Assembly (NCBI GenBank): GCA_050115555.1
Contig: JASFQI010000306.1
Location: 1 to 6,223, forward strand
DNA: 6,223 nucleotides
From: JASFQI01 sp050115555
Lineage (GTDB): Bacteria > Desulfobacterota > DSM-4660 > Desulfatiglandales > HGW-15
Direction: 5' to 3'
Both the position numbers and the translations under genes were made by a program. A model generated the notes under the pieces. It did not search any database, was not told the origin of the DNA, and saw nothing but the letters and a program-made list of their open reading frames with translations. This document shows, one piece after another, positions 1 through 6,130 of this stretch (positions are counted from its first letter, which is position 1; every line of letters begins with the position of its first letter).

Positions 1-1111
1 GTCGGTCCTGGACAGGAATTTCGACCTGCGATTGACCGCCGCTGATATCCGGTGGCTCAACAAGCAGGTGGGATTTGCCATCATGACCATCTTCCTCCGG
101 AACAATGCCGTCCTCTTCTCCTCCACCGACGAGCGGATCCTTCAGGAGATCGAAGAGGTGATCCGGAAGCTCGACACCCCCACCCCTCAGGTGCTGATCG
201 AATGCCGTATTCTGGGCGTCACGCTGACAGACGATTTCAGTTCCTTTTTTGAGGTCTCCGGGCTGGAATACCGCCAGAGGGGGGGAGGAGTGGAGAATGC
301 AAAGACCTGGACCGGTTCCGTCTTTGACGCCGGAGGCACGAGCGCGGGAGTCCTTTACAACCTTGTAAACGATAAATGGAAGCTGGACCTCAAGCTGGAA
401 CTGCTTCAGAAGGACGGCCTCGTCCATACGATTTCAACACCGATGATCGTTGCCGCACAGAACACGGAAGCGGAAATCACTACCGGAGATGCAAACGTGC
501 CCATGTTTAGCGGTATTAAAGTCAGTCCTCCATCTTATGATGACGAGGGGAATATGACGACACAGGGTTATACCTCTCCTGAATACAGCACAGCGGACCT
601 TGTGGGCACTCGGCTGCGCATCACACCGCAGGTCAATGAAGATAGAAGCGTGACACTCAGGATTAATCTACAGCAATCGGGTTTCAGTTCGAAAGGAGCG
701 GAGATACAATATACCACCTTTGACAGCAATGGGAACCCGAATGCTAACTGGTCAACATCAACAGTCAGTACCCTGAAAAGCAATACTTTGCAGACCATAG
801 CCGTGGTTCCGGAGGGTTTTACATTGGCCCTGGGCGGACTCATCGAAGAGGAAGAGAGTGTGAATGAACGAAAGGTGCCCATCCTTGGAGATATCCCGCT
901 TATCGGATTTTTCTTTAAAAACGAGATCAAAACGAAACAACGGGCCGAAATGATCTTCTTGCTTACCCCACATATTCTGATGGCCCCCACGGAAGCCGGC
1001 AGGGTAACGGCCGAGACCCTTGAAGGCACGGAGCACCCTGCGACCAAACAGGGGACAAGATACATGCTCAGATATGACGAGAACACGAAGAAGCTGCAAA
1101 AAGTGAGATAG
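1..1111 (+). CDS. Secretin (GspD/PilQ/MshL family outer-membrane channel), 5' end outside window
   Basis: The reading frame is open from base 2, upstream of the first possible start (TTG at 32), so the gene begins before the window; about 369 residues are visible. Secretins form the multimeric outer-membrane gate for pilus fibres or secreted proteins. The start of the visible part resembles the last periplasmic N-domain: a segment ending VIRKLDTP, then TPQVLIECRILGV, the usual entry into the secretin domain. The hallmark blocks follow in order: LVHTISTPMIVAAQN near 420-462, VGTRLRITPQVN near 601-639, and the C-terminal signature LALGGLI...VPILGDIPLIGFFF...IFLLTPHIL near 823-978. A charged tail of about 40 residues follows. 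The signal peptide and first N-domains cannot be seen. Family assignment is secure. The subtype (GspD, PilQ or MshL) is not resolved, although the neighbouring genes are the usual partners of all three. Base composition falls in the middle of the gene (see findings). Confidence 0.93.
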   Translation, partial: SVLDRNFDLRLTAADIRWLNKQVGFAIMTIFLRNNAVLFSSTDERILQEIEEVIRKLDTPTPQVLIECRILGVTLTDDFSSFFEVSGLEYRQRGGGVENAKTWTGSVFDAGGTSAGVLYNLVNDKWKLDLKLELLQKDGLVHTISTPMIVAAQNTEAEITTGDANVPMFSGIKVSPPSYDDEGNMTTQGYTSPEYSTADLVGTRLRITPQVNEDRSVTLRINLQQSGFSSKGAEIQYTTFDSNGNPNANWSTSTVSTLKSNTLQTIAVVPEGFTLALGGLIEEEESVNERKVPILGDIPLIGFFFKNEIKTKQRAEMIFLLTPHILMAPTEAGRVTAETLEGTEHPATKQGTRYMLRYDENTKKLQKVR

Positions 1112-1114
1112 TAT

Positions 1115-1143
1115 CCCTCCAGAAATCTTCGATTTCTGGAGGG
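1115..1143. repeat. Perfect 13-bp inverted repeat, intergenic hairpin
   Basis: CCCTCCAGAAATC (1115-1127) is exactly complementary to GATTTCTGGAGGG (1131-1143), with a 3-base TTC loop. It begins three bases after the secretin stop codon. No T-run follows on the + strand, so it is not a textbook intrinsic terminator. It could be a processing or stability hairpin that tunes expression between the secretin and pilT, or part of a dispersed repeat. The structure is seen directly; the function is inference. Confidence 0.75.
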
Positions 1144-1144
1144 A

Positions 1145-1165
1145 GCGGTCAGCGCTCAGCGCACA
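1145..1165. repeat. Three tandem degenerate heptamers (GCGNNCA)
   Basis: Directly after the hairpin come GCGGTCA (1145-1151), GCGCTCA (1152-1158) and GCGCACA (1159-1165). All three share GCG at the start and CA at the end. A 5-bp stem, GAGCG (1143-1147) with CGCTC (1153-1157), overlaps the array. Short arrays of degenerate heptamers occur in intergenic DNA of various bacteria; no function can be read here. Three copies is a small number, so chance cannot be fully excluded. Confidence 0.5.
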
Positions 1166-1192
1166 AATTCATAAAATTGACAATGAAGAATC

Positions 1193-1203
1193 GAGAAGTG
1201 GAG
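1193..1203 (+). promoter_or_regulatory. Likely ribosome binding site of pilT
   Basis: A purine-rich stretch, GAGAAGTGGAG, precedes the ATG at 1206. The GAGAAG part ends 7 bases before the start, a usual spacing, whereas the GGAG at 1200-1203 would be too close. The match to AGGAGG is only partial. A TTGACA at 1177-1182 has no matching -10 box at normal distance, so no promoter is called in this spacer. Confidence 0.4.
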
Positions 1204-1205
1204 AC

Positions 1206-2267
1206 ATGGAACTACAACACCTTCTGAGACTTGCGATTCAGGAAAACGCCACGGACCTTCATCTGACGGTGAACAGTCCCCCAGTGCTGCGCATACACGG
1301 GCAACTGGCCCCTGTGGCGGAAAGGACACTTCAGAAAGGGGACATCGAGGAGATGATGCTCGGGATCCTCTCCGAAAGGCAGCGGGGCGTCCTCGGCGAC
1401 TCCCAGGCCATTGACCTGGCCTACACCCTGAACGGGACCACACCGGCCAACCGTTTCCGGGTCAACGTCTTCTTTCAGATGGGCTGCATGGCCGCCGCCT
1501 TCCGCAGGCTTTCCGACCATATCGCCGATCTTCAGGAGTTGAACCTCCCCGGGACCCTATACAATCTCTGCGACCTGCCCGACGGGCTGGTCCTGGTCAC
1601 GGGCCCGACCGGGAGCGGGAAGACGAGCACGCTTGCCGCCCTCATCGAGAGGATCAATGAATCCAGGCCGTGTCATATTATCACCATCGAAGATCCCGTG
1701 GAGTACGTCTTCGATCACAAGAAGGCACTGGTCAACCAGAGAGAGCTGTACTCGGACGTGTCCAGCTTCGCCGAAGGCCTGCGATCCGCCCTGCGGGAGG
1801 ACCCGGACGTGATCCTGGTGGGGGAGATGCGGGACCTGGAGACCATGAGGACCGCCATCATGGCCGCTGAAACCGGGCATCTGGTCCTGGCCACGCTTCA
1901 TACCCGGGACGCGGCCTCCACCATCGCCCGGATCGTGGGGGTCTATCCCACCGAGGAGCAGGAGCAGATCGCTCACCAGCTCTCCCTGGCCCTGAGGACC
2001 GTCATTTCCCAGAAGCTGATCAGGAGGAAGGATGGAAACGGCAGGGTCCCTGCCGCGGAGATCATGATGGTCACCCCCGGGATCAGCAACATGATCCGCC
2101 AGCACCGGACGGAACAGATCCGCTCCGTGATCGAGACCGGTGCGACCCAGGGCATGCAGAGTCTGGAGCACGCCTTCATCCGGCTCTACCAGGAAGGAAA
2201 GATCGACCGGCAGACCGTTCTCAGCAACGCCCGGGATCCGAATCTGGTGGAACGGATGATGAGGTAG
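1206..2267 (+). CDS. pilT: PilT-family pilus retraction ATPase
   Basis: This 353-residue protein has the normal PilT length and architecture. PilT hexamers sit on the cytoplasmic face of the pilus base and power fibre disassembly, giving twitching motility or DNA uptake. The N-terminus (LLRLAIQENATDLHLTVNSPP) matches the PilT start, where the family typically has ASDLHL, and supports the ATG at 1206. Nucleotide-binding motifs are complete: Walker A GPTGSGKT (residues 133-140), Asp box ITIEDPVEY (159-167), Walker B region DPDVILVGEMRD with E207, and His box TGHLVLATLHT (223-233). The C-terminal segment ISNMIRQHRTEQIRS aligns with the PilT AIRNLIRE retraction motif, with substitutions, and the usual GATQGMQSLEHA stretch follows. 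There is no zinc tetracysteine and no MshEN domain, which separates it from the GspE-type ATPase downstream. It lies 94 bp after the secretin gene and 76 bp before the next ATPase gene. PilU or another PilT paralogue is possible. Confidence 0.9.
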   Translation: MELQHLLRLAIQENATDLHLTVNSPPVLRIHGQLAPVAERTLQKGDIEEMMLGILSERQRGVLGDSQAIDLAYTLNGTTPANRFRVNVFFQMGCMAAAFRRLSDHIADLQELNLPGTLYNLCDLPDGLVLVTGPTGSGKTSTLAALIERINESRPCHIITIEDPVEYVFDHKKALVNQRELYSDVSSFAEGLRSALREDPDVILVGEMRDLETMRTAIMAAETGHLVLATLHTRDAASTIARIVGVYPTEEQEQIAHQLSLALRTVISQKLIRRKDGNGRVPAAEIMMVTPGISNMIRQHRTEQIRSVIETGATQGMQSLEHAFIRLYQEGKIDRQTVLSNARDPNLVERMMR

Positions 2268-2270
2268 GGG

Positions 2271-2325
2271 GCATCCGGAAACGGGCATTTCAGGATGCGA
2301 CCTTTCAGCCGCCGGCAAAACCGGC
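2271..2325. other. Small stem-loops in the pilT-gspE spacer
   Basis: GCATCC (2271-2276) can pair with GGATGC (2293-2298) across a 16-base loop. GCCGG (2311-2315) can pair with CCGGC (2321-2325) around CAAAA. No T-run follows either, so I do not call a terminator. They may only reflect GC-rich spacer sequence. The gspE frame stays open upstream to 2263 but has no ATG, GTG or TTG codon there. Confidence 0.35.
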
Positions 2326-2329
2326 CATC

Positions 2330-2334
2330 GGGAG
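2330..2334 (+). promoter_or_regulatory. Ribosome binding site of the GspE-type ATPase
   Basis: GGGAG lies 9 bases before the ATG at 2344. Together with the absence of any earlier in-frame start codon, it fixes the start of the downstream gene. Confidence 0.6.
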
Positions 2335-2343
2335 TTTAGAACC

Positions 2344-4005
2344 ATGTTGAATCCATCCAATCCGCGAAGTACCGCCGCGTCCCCGGAGGGGAAAAGGAAA
2401 AAACTCCTGGGCCAGGGCCTTGTGGAGGGCAAATGCATCGACCCCGTCCAGTTGGAGGAGGGGTTGAAGATCCAGGGCAGGACCCGGGAAATGCTCGGCA
2501 TCATCCTGGTCAGGCTGGGGTATGTGACCCCCGAGGTCATTGCCCGGACCATCGCGGGCATCTCCGGCCTCGAGTACATCGACCTCGAGGTCGTGGACGT
2601 GGAAGAGGACGCGGTCAAGGCCCTCTCCCGCCCCCTGGCGGAACGCTACAACGTCGTTCCCCTGAAAATGGAAAACGGCTGCTTGACCATGGCCTGCGAC
2701 ATGCCCCTCACGCCCCAGATGATCGGAAACCTCCAGCGGGTCACCGGAAAGCAGCTGAGGATCTGCATCACCACGACCTCCAGGATCAAGGGTGTAATCA
2801 AGGAGATGTATGAGACGGGGAGCCGCGCCGTGGACCTTTCGGAGGACGCCGCGGTGATCCGGCTTGCGGACGGGATCATCGAAAAGGCCGTCAGGGACAG
2901 GGCTTCCGATATTCATTTCGAGACCCAGAAGGAAAAACTGCGCATCCGGCTCCGGGTGGACGGCCTCCTCCGCGAAGTGGAATCCCACCCCAAAAAGGTC
3001 GCGGCGCCCCTCATCAGCCGGATCAAGGTCCTGTCGGGTCTCAACATCGCGGAGAAACGCTCTCCCCAGGACGGGGCCTTTACCTACAGCAGCAATGGCA
3101 GCTCGGTGGATATCCGGGTCTCCGTGCTCCCCAGCATTCACGGTGAAAAGGGTGTGCTGCGGCTGCTTGCCACGGACAGCCGCCACGCGGATTTCGAGGC
3201 CCTGGGACTCGAACCGGACAACATTGATCTTTTCAAAGCCCTTGTACAAAGGCCCCACGGGATTGTCCTTCTGGCAAGCCCGACCGGGTCCGGGAAATCG
3301 ACAACCCTCTATGCGACCCTGAAACACCTCGTCTCCGAGGAGGTCAACATCACGACCGTTGAGGACCCCGTAGAATATCGGGTGGAAGGCGTGACCCAGG
3401 TCCAGGTGGACCAGGCCATGAAGGTGACCTTTCCCACGGCCCTCAGGTCCATCCTGCGTCAGGACCCGGACATCGTGATGATCGGCGAGATACGCGACCT
3501 CGAGACCGCCGAGATCGCGCTCCAGGCCGCACTGACCGGGCACCTTGTCCTTGCCACCATCCATACCAACGACGCGCCGGGCGCCCTGACGCGGCTCGTG
3601 GATATGGGATGCGAACCCTTTCTGGTCAGCTCCACGGTCTGCGGGATCATGGCCCAGCGCCTGGTACGGGTGAGCTGCCCCCACTGCAGGAAACCCTTTG
3701 TACCGACGCCGGACGAGCTAAGGCGTTTCGGGCTTTCCAGCCAGCCCCAAGGTGCTGTCTGGCAGAGGGGCGAAGGGTGCAGGCAATGCCGGCACACGGG
3801 GTACAAGGGCCGGATCGCCATCTGCGAGATTTGCAGGGTCGATCGCAGGATCCAGCAGGAGGTAGTGAAGAAGTCCTCCAGCGAAGAGGTGCGGGACGTT
3901 GCCGTCTCGGCCGGTATGCGGACCCTTTTTGAGGACGGCATCATCAAGATCAACAAGGGGATCACCACCCCCGAGGAGATCATGCGGGTGACCCTCCTGG
4001 AGTAA
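2344..4005 (+). CDS. gspE: GspE/PilB-family assembly ATPase with MshEN-like N-terminus
   Basis: This 553-residue cytoplasmic ATPase drives pilus or pseudopilus subunit assembly through the GspF-type protein encoded next. Residues 20-75 resemble an MshEN (T2SSE_N) region: LLGQGLVEGKCIDPVQLEEG...Q44, then MLGIILVRLGYVTPE. In MshE this fold binds cyclic di-GMP, but the motif's leading Arg is Leu21 here. The catalytic half (from about residue 170, with ASDIHFETQ) has Walker A PTGSGKS ending at K318-S319, Asp box VEDPVEY (339-345), Walker B DPDIVMIGEIRD (374-385, E382) and His box TGHLVLATIHT (398-408). The zinc-binding tetracysteine C445/C448 and C479/C482, typical of GspE/PilB and absent from PilT, is present; a further CEIC pair lies at 494-497. 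The first Walker A glycine is Ser312. It is 76 bp after pilT and 26 bp before the gspF-type gene. The symbol is family-level: PilB or MshE would fit equally well. Confidence 0.92.
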   Translation: MLNPSNPRSTAASPEGKRKKLLGQGLVEGKCIDPVQLEEGLKIQGRTREMLGIILVRLGYVTPEVIARTIAGISGLEYIDLEVVDVEEDAVKALSRPLAERYNVVPLKMENGCLTMACDMPLTPQMIGNLQRVTGKQLRICITTTSRIKGVIKEMYETGSRAVDLSEDAAVIRLADGIIEKAVRDRASDIHFETQKEKLRIRLRVDGLLREVESHPKKVAAPLISRIKVLSGLNIAEKRSPQDGAFTYSSNGSSVDIRVSVLPSIHGEKGVLRLLATDSRHADFEALGLEPDNIDLFKALVQRPHGIVLLASPTGSGKSTTLYATLKHLVSEEVNITTVEDPVEYRVEGVTQVQVDQAMKVTFPTALRSILRQDPDIVMIGEIRDLETAEIALQAALTGHLVLATIHTNDAPGALTRLVDMGCEPFLVSSTVCGIMAQRLVRVSCPHCRKPFVPTPDELRRFGLSSQPQGAVWQRGEGCRQCRHTGYKGRIAICEICRVDRRIQQEVVKKSSSEEVRDVAVSAGMRTLFEDGIIKINKGITTPEEIMRVTLLE

Positions 4006-4031
4006 ACCGATCACTCGGGTCGTTTCCGATT

Positions 4032-5261
4032 ATGCCTCTGTTCGAATACACCACGGTTGATGCGGCCGGCCATGAGCTCACGGAGCGCATCGAGGCGGAA
4101 GATGAGCGCAGCGCCGCTTCGGAGTTGAGGGGCCGGCAGACGCTCGTTCTCACCCTCAGGCAGGCCTCCCCGGCCGGGGAGGGCAAGGGGGATCCTTACG
4201 AGCTCTCCCTTTTCGATGTGTTCAGCTCGATCGGTGTGGCGGATCTCGCCCTTTTCTTCCGGCAACTCTCCTCCCTCATCAACAGCGGCATCACCCTTGT
4301 CAACGCCCTCTACGTCCTGGAGGAACAGGTGAAGAAGAGGCGCCTGCGGAAGATGATCGGCCGCATCTGTATGGATATCCAGGGCGGAAGCTCCCTGGTG
4401 GAGGCCCTGAACCGTTTCTCCAAGGTCTTTGACGAACGGGTGCGGGGCATGGTGGCAGCGGGGGAGGCCAGCGGCACCCTGGGCACCATGCTGGAGCGCA
4501 TTGCCGACCATCTGGAAGAGGACGCCGCCTTCCGAAATCAGCTCATCAGCGGCGCGATTTATCCGACCCTTGTCATTCTCGTGGTGATCGCAGTGGTGGC
4601 CTTTCTGGTGGCGTTCGTGATTCCCAGAATGACCCCCCTGCTGAAATTCCGCGCCCAGAGATTGCCGTGGAACACACAGGTGGTCATCGATGTCAGCAAC
4701 TGGTTCAAGATCTACTGGATCCATCTGTTCTCGGGAATAGCCTTCGCACTGGCGGCGATGTTTTTGTCCTACCGGTGGCTCGGCGGGCTGCGCTACTGGG
4801 TGGATCGCCTGAAAATCAGGGTTCCCTTGATCGGACCGGTCTTTTACTATTCCGTGGTGGTTCAGTTCACGCGGAATCTGTCCACATTGATCGGAAGCGG
4901 GGTCAACATGCTCGATTCCCTGAGAATCGTCCGGGACATTCTCCGAAACGAAGCGGCGAAAAAGGTCCTGGATACCATAGAGGCCCATATACTCAGAGGA
5001 GAAAATCTCTCCGCTCCCATCAAGGCGGCCGATTACCTGTTTCCGCCCATGGTGGCCAGCATGGTGGCGGTGGGGGAGGAGACCGGGAGCGTGGATTCGA
5101 GCCTGGCCATTGCCGCGGACATCCATGAGAAAATGCTCAAGACCTACATCCAGCGCATGACGGCATTGGTGGAGCCCGTTCTGATCGTGTTTCTGGGGGC
5201 CGTGGTGGGATTTGTCGCCATTGCCCTGATCTCCGGAATCCTGACGATGTACAGGGTGTAA
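4032..5261 (+). CDS. gspF: GspF/PilC-family inner-membrane platform protein
   Basis: At 409 residues this is full length for the family. The protein sits in the inner membrane, contacts the GspE-type ATPase and transmits its motion to growing subunits. The N-terminus MPLFEYTTVDAAGHE is the standard GspF opening and supports the ATG at 4032; no earlier start codon is in frame and the ribosome binding site is weak, so translational coupling to the gene 26 bp upstream is plausible. Two T2SSF repeats are visible: FFRQLSSLINSGITLVNAL with GEASGTLGTMLERIADHLEE (about residues 75-164), and FTRNLSTLIGSGVNMLDSL with VGEETGSVDSSLAIAADIHE (about 279-376). Hydrophobic segments at about 179-199 (beginning at the conserved YP), 231-252 and 383-406 are the three expected membrane helices. 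Nothing is broken or missing. It is the last gene of the + strand run; PilC or MshG is the alternative name. Confidence 0.92.
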   Translation: MPLFEYTTVDAAGHELTERIEAEDERSAASELRGRQTLVLTLRQASPAGEGKGDPYELSLFDVFSSIGVADLALFFRQLSSLINSGITLVNALYVLEEQVKKRRLRKMIGRICMDIQGGSSLVEALNRFSKVFDERVRGMVAAGEASGTLGTMLERIADHLEEDAAFRNQLISGAIYPTLVILVVIAVVAFLVAFVIPRMTPLLKFRAQRLPWNTQVVIDVSNWFKIYWIHLFSGIAFALAAMFLSYRWLGGLRYWVDRLKIRVPLIGPVFYYSVVVQFTRNLSTLIGSGVNMLDSLRIVRDILRNEAAKKVLDTIEAHILRGENLSAPIKAADYLFPPMVASMVAVGEETGSVDSSLAIAADIHEKMLKTYIQRMTALVEPVLIVFLGAVVGFVAIALISGILTMYRV

Positions 5262-5265
5262 GCCC

Positions 5266-5302
5266 CAACGCCTCGTAGCCCCTCAGGGCCTGTAGGCCGT
5301 TG
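5266..5302. other. Two-tier inverted repeat just after the gspF stop
   Basis: CAACG-CCT (5266-5273) pairs with AGG-C-CGTTG (5294-5302), with one bulged C. Inside, GCCC (5278-5281) can pair with GGGC (5286-5289). It starts five bases after the stop codon but is followed by GAAAAGAGG rather than T residues, so termination is uncertain. A 3'-end stabilising structure is an alternative. Confidence 0.4.
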
Positions 5303-5306
5303 AAAA

Positions 5307-5331
5307 GAGGAGGACAGGCTCTGTCTTTCTC
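5307..5331 (+). terminator. Possible terminator of the pilT-gspE-gspF run
   Basis: GAGGAGGACAG (5307-5317) pairs with CTGTCTTTCTC (5321-5331) around a GCT loop. In RNA this is an 11-bp stem counting two G-U pairs. The right arm is U-rich but there is no clean T-tract after it. On the - strand only the inner GACAG/CTGTC pairs cleanly, but TTTT follows that side, so it might also serve the convergent helicase remnant. Position between convergent genes supports the idea; the form is imperfect. Confidence 0.35.
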
Positions 5332-5354
5332 GAAATCGAAATCGCGATCGAAAT
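5331..5354. repeat. Tandem hexamer tract (CGAAAT)
   Basis: Four consecutive hexamers are visible: CGAAAT (5331-5336), CGAAAT (5337-5342), CGCGAT (5343-5348) and CGAAAT (5349-5354), followed by CG. The third copy creates the palindrome ATCGCGAT. The tract lies in noncoding DNA between gspF and the helicase remnant. A chance origin for three identical copies in this register is unlikely. It may be one copy of a dispersed intergenic repeat; the function is unknown. Confidence 0.7.
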
Positions 5355-5366
5355 CGTTTTCCGGAA

Positions 5367-5392
5367 CCGGGAAGGATCAGAAGCCCTTCCGG
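5367..5392. other. Bulged inverted repeat in the convergent intergenic region
   Basis: CCGG-G-AAGG (5367-5375) pairs with CCTTCCGG (5385-5392), with one bulged G and a 9-base loop. The adjacent CCGG at 5361-5364 offers an alternative partner for the 5' arm. No T-run follows on either strand. From here to 5489 I see no further gene or motif. Confidence 0.35.
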
Positions 5393-5489
5393 CACCCTGC
5401 CCTGCTCGGCATCGGTGATGAGTCGTTTGAATCGGTCTGTGAAATTCGTAAATGATAAAGGAAGGGTGTTTCAATGATCGGCCTCTGGC

Positions 5490-6130
5490 TCAGGAAAGCA
5501 GCCCGATCAGGCGGCTTGCCAGTCCCTTGGTCAACCCCTCTGGGATGTTGATCCTCCTTGCCTTGAGAACCGCAATCTGTTTTTCCGTGGCAGGCTGGCT
5601 GCGCCATGCCCTGTCCCTCATGAGCACACCCACATATTCGGGCATCTTTTCCCTCACATACCTTTCAGCTTCAATGATGGCATCATGCTCGTAGTCGCAT
5701 TTTGCGACTGTCTGTTTCTTGCCCGGCCTGTTCAGGGCAACCTCCCAGTTACCCATAATCGTGGGCAGGACCGTGAGGGTGTGACGGTCCGGCATGACCA
5801 GCCGGTATGAGTCTCTTCCCGTTCCCATCCACGCGAAATCGGAACAGTCCACAATGTCCTCCGGTGTTTTCAGTGCGAAGAGGTCGATTTTCATGCACCG
5901 GTATCTCAGGTCGCTCATGGACACGGCCTGATCCACGGAAACCCAGGGCCGTTCTCTTTCGACCCAGTCCATGGCCCTTTTCACGTCGTCGGTGGTATGC
6001 CCCTCCAGGTCGAATCGCGGTTAAAGACCTCTGACACGCTGAGCGCATGGGCCACATCCACGCAAAAACAGAGGGTCTGCCTGTCCTTCAGGTGGGATTG
6101 ATAGACCTTCTGAAGTTTCACGCTTTTCAT
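5490..6130 (-). pseudogene. Decayed superfamily 2 (DEAD/DEAH-like) helicase, C-terminal fragments
   Basis: Two overlapping frames hold pieces of one ancestral protein. The upstream piece (ATG at 6130-6128, stop at 5983-5981, 49 residues) contains HLKDRQTLCFCVDVAHALSV followed by SEVFN, which resembles the helicase C-domain motif IV region. The other frame, open from 6020 down to the TGA at 5492-5490, begins RFDLEGHTTDDVKRAMDW, the expected continuation, so a frameshift lies near 6009-6025. It ends with a domain common at the C-terminus of such helicases: ATEKQIAVLKARRINIPEGL followed by TKGLASRLIGLL. The downstream piece can be read from a GTG at 5984 (164 residues), whose GTGA overlaps the upstream stop, so limited translation is possible. 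Helicase motifs V and VI, expected between GHTTDD and the tail, are absent, which points to an internal deletion as well. The N-terminal ATPase half is missing too. It converges on gspF and has no visible functional tie to the pilus genes. The family call rests on recognised motifs and is moderate. Confidence 0.62.

Noticed and set aside
1177..1182. TTGACA as a -35 box for a pilT promoter
   Set aside because: No TATAAT-like box occurs 16-18 bases downstream; that place holds the ribosome binding site and start codon.
1557..2618. Open reading frame of 353 codons on the - strand
   Set aside because: It spans the antisense of pilT, the spacer and the start of the next gene, and has no domain of its own.
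2305..3684. Open reading frame of 459 codons on the - strand
   Set aside because: It lies opposite the GspE-type ATPase, whose motifs are unmistakable. The antisense protein is rich in Gly, Asp, His and Pro with no recognisable domain, as expected of a shadow frame in GC-rich DNA.
4011..5126. Open reading frame of 371 codons on the - strand
   Set aside because: It is fully opposite the GspF-type gene, His/Gln/Gly/Asp-rich and without any known motif, so I read it as a shadow frame.
5283..5474. Small - strand reading frame of 63 codons across the hexamer tract
   Set aside because: Its Ile-Ser-Ile-Ala repeats are just the translated hexamers, no ribosome binding site is evident, and the region is full of inverted repeats.
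5452..5694. Small + strand reading frame of 80 codons
   Set aside because: It overlaps the antisense of the helicase remnant, which shows recognisable protein homology in its own frame.
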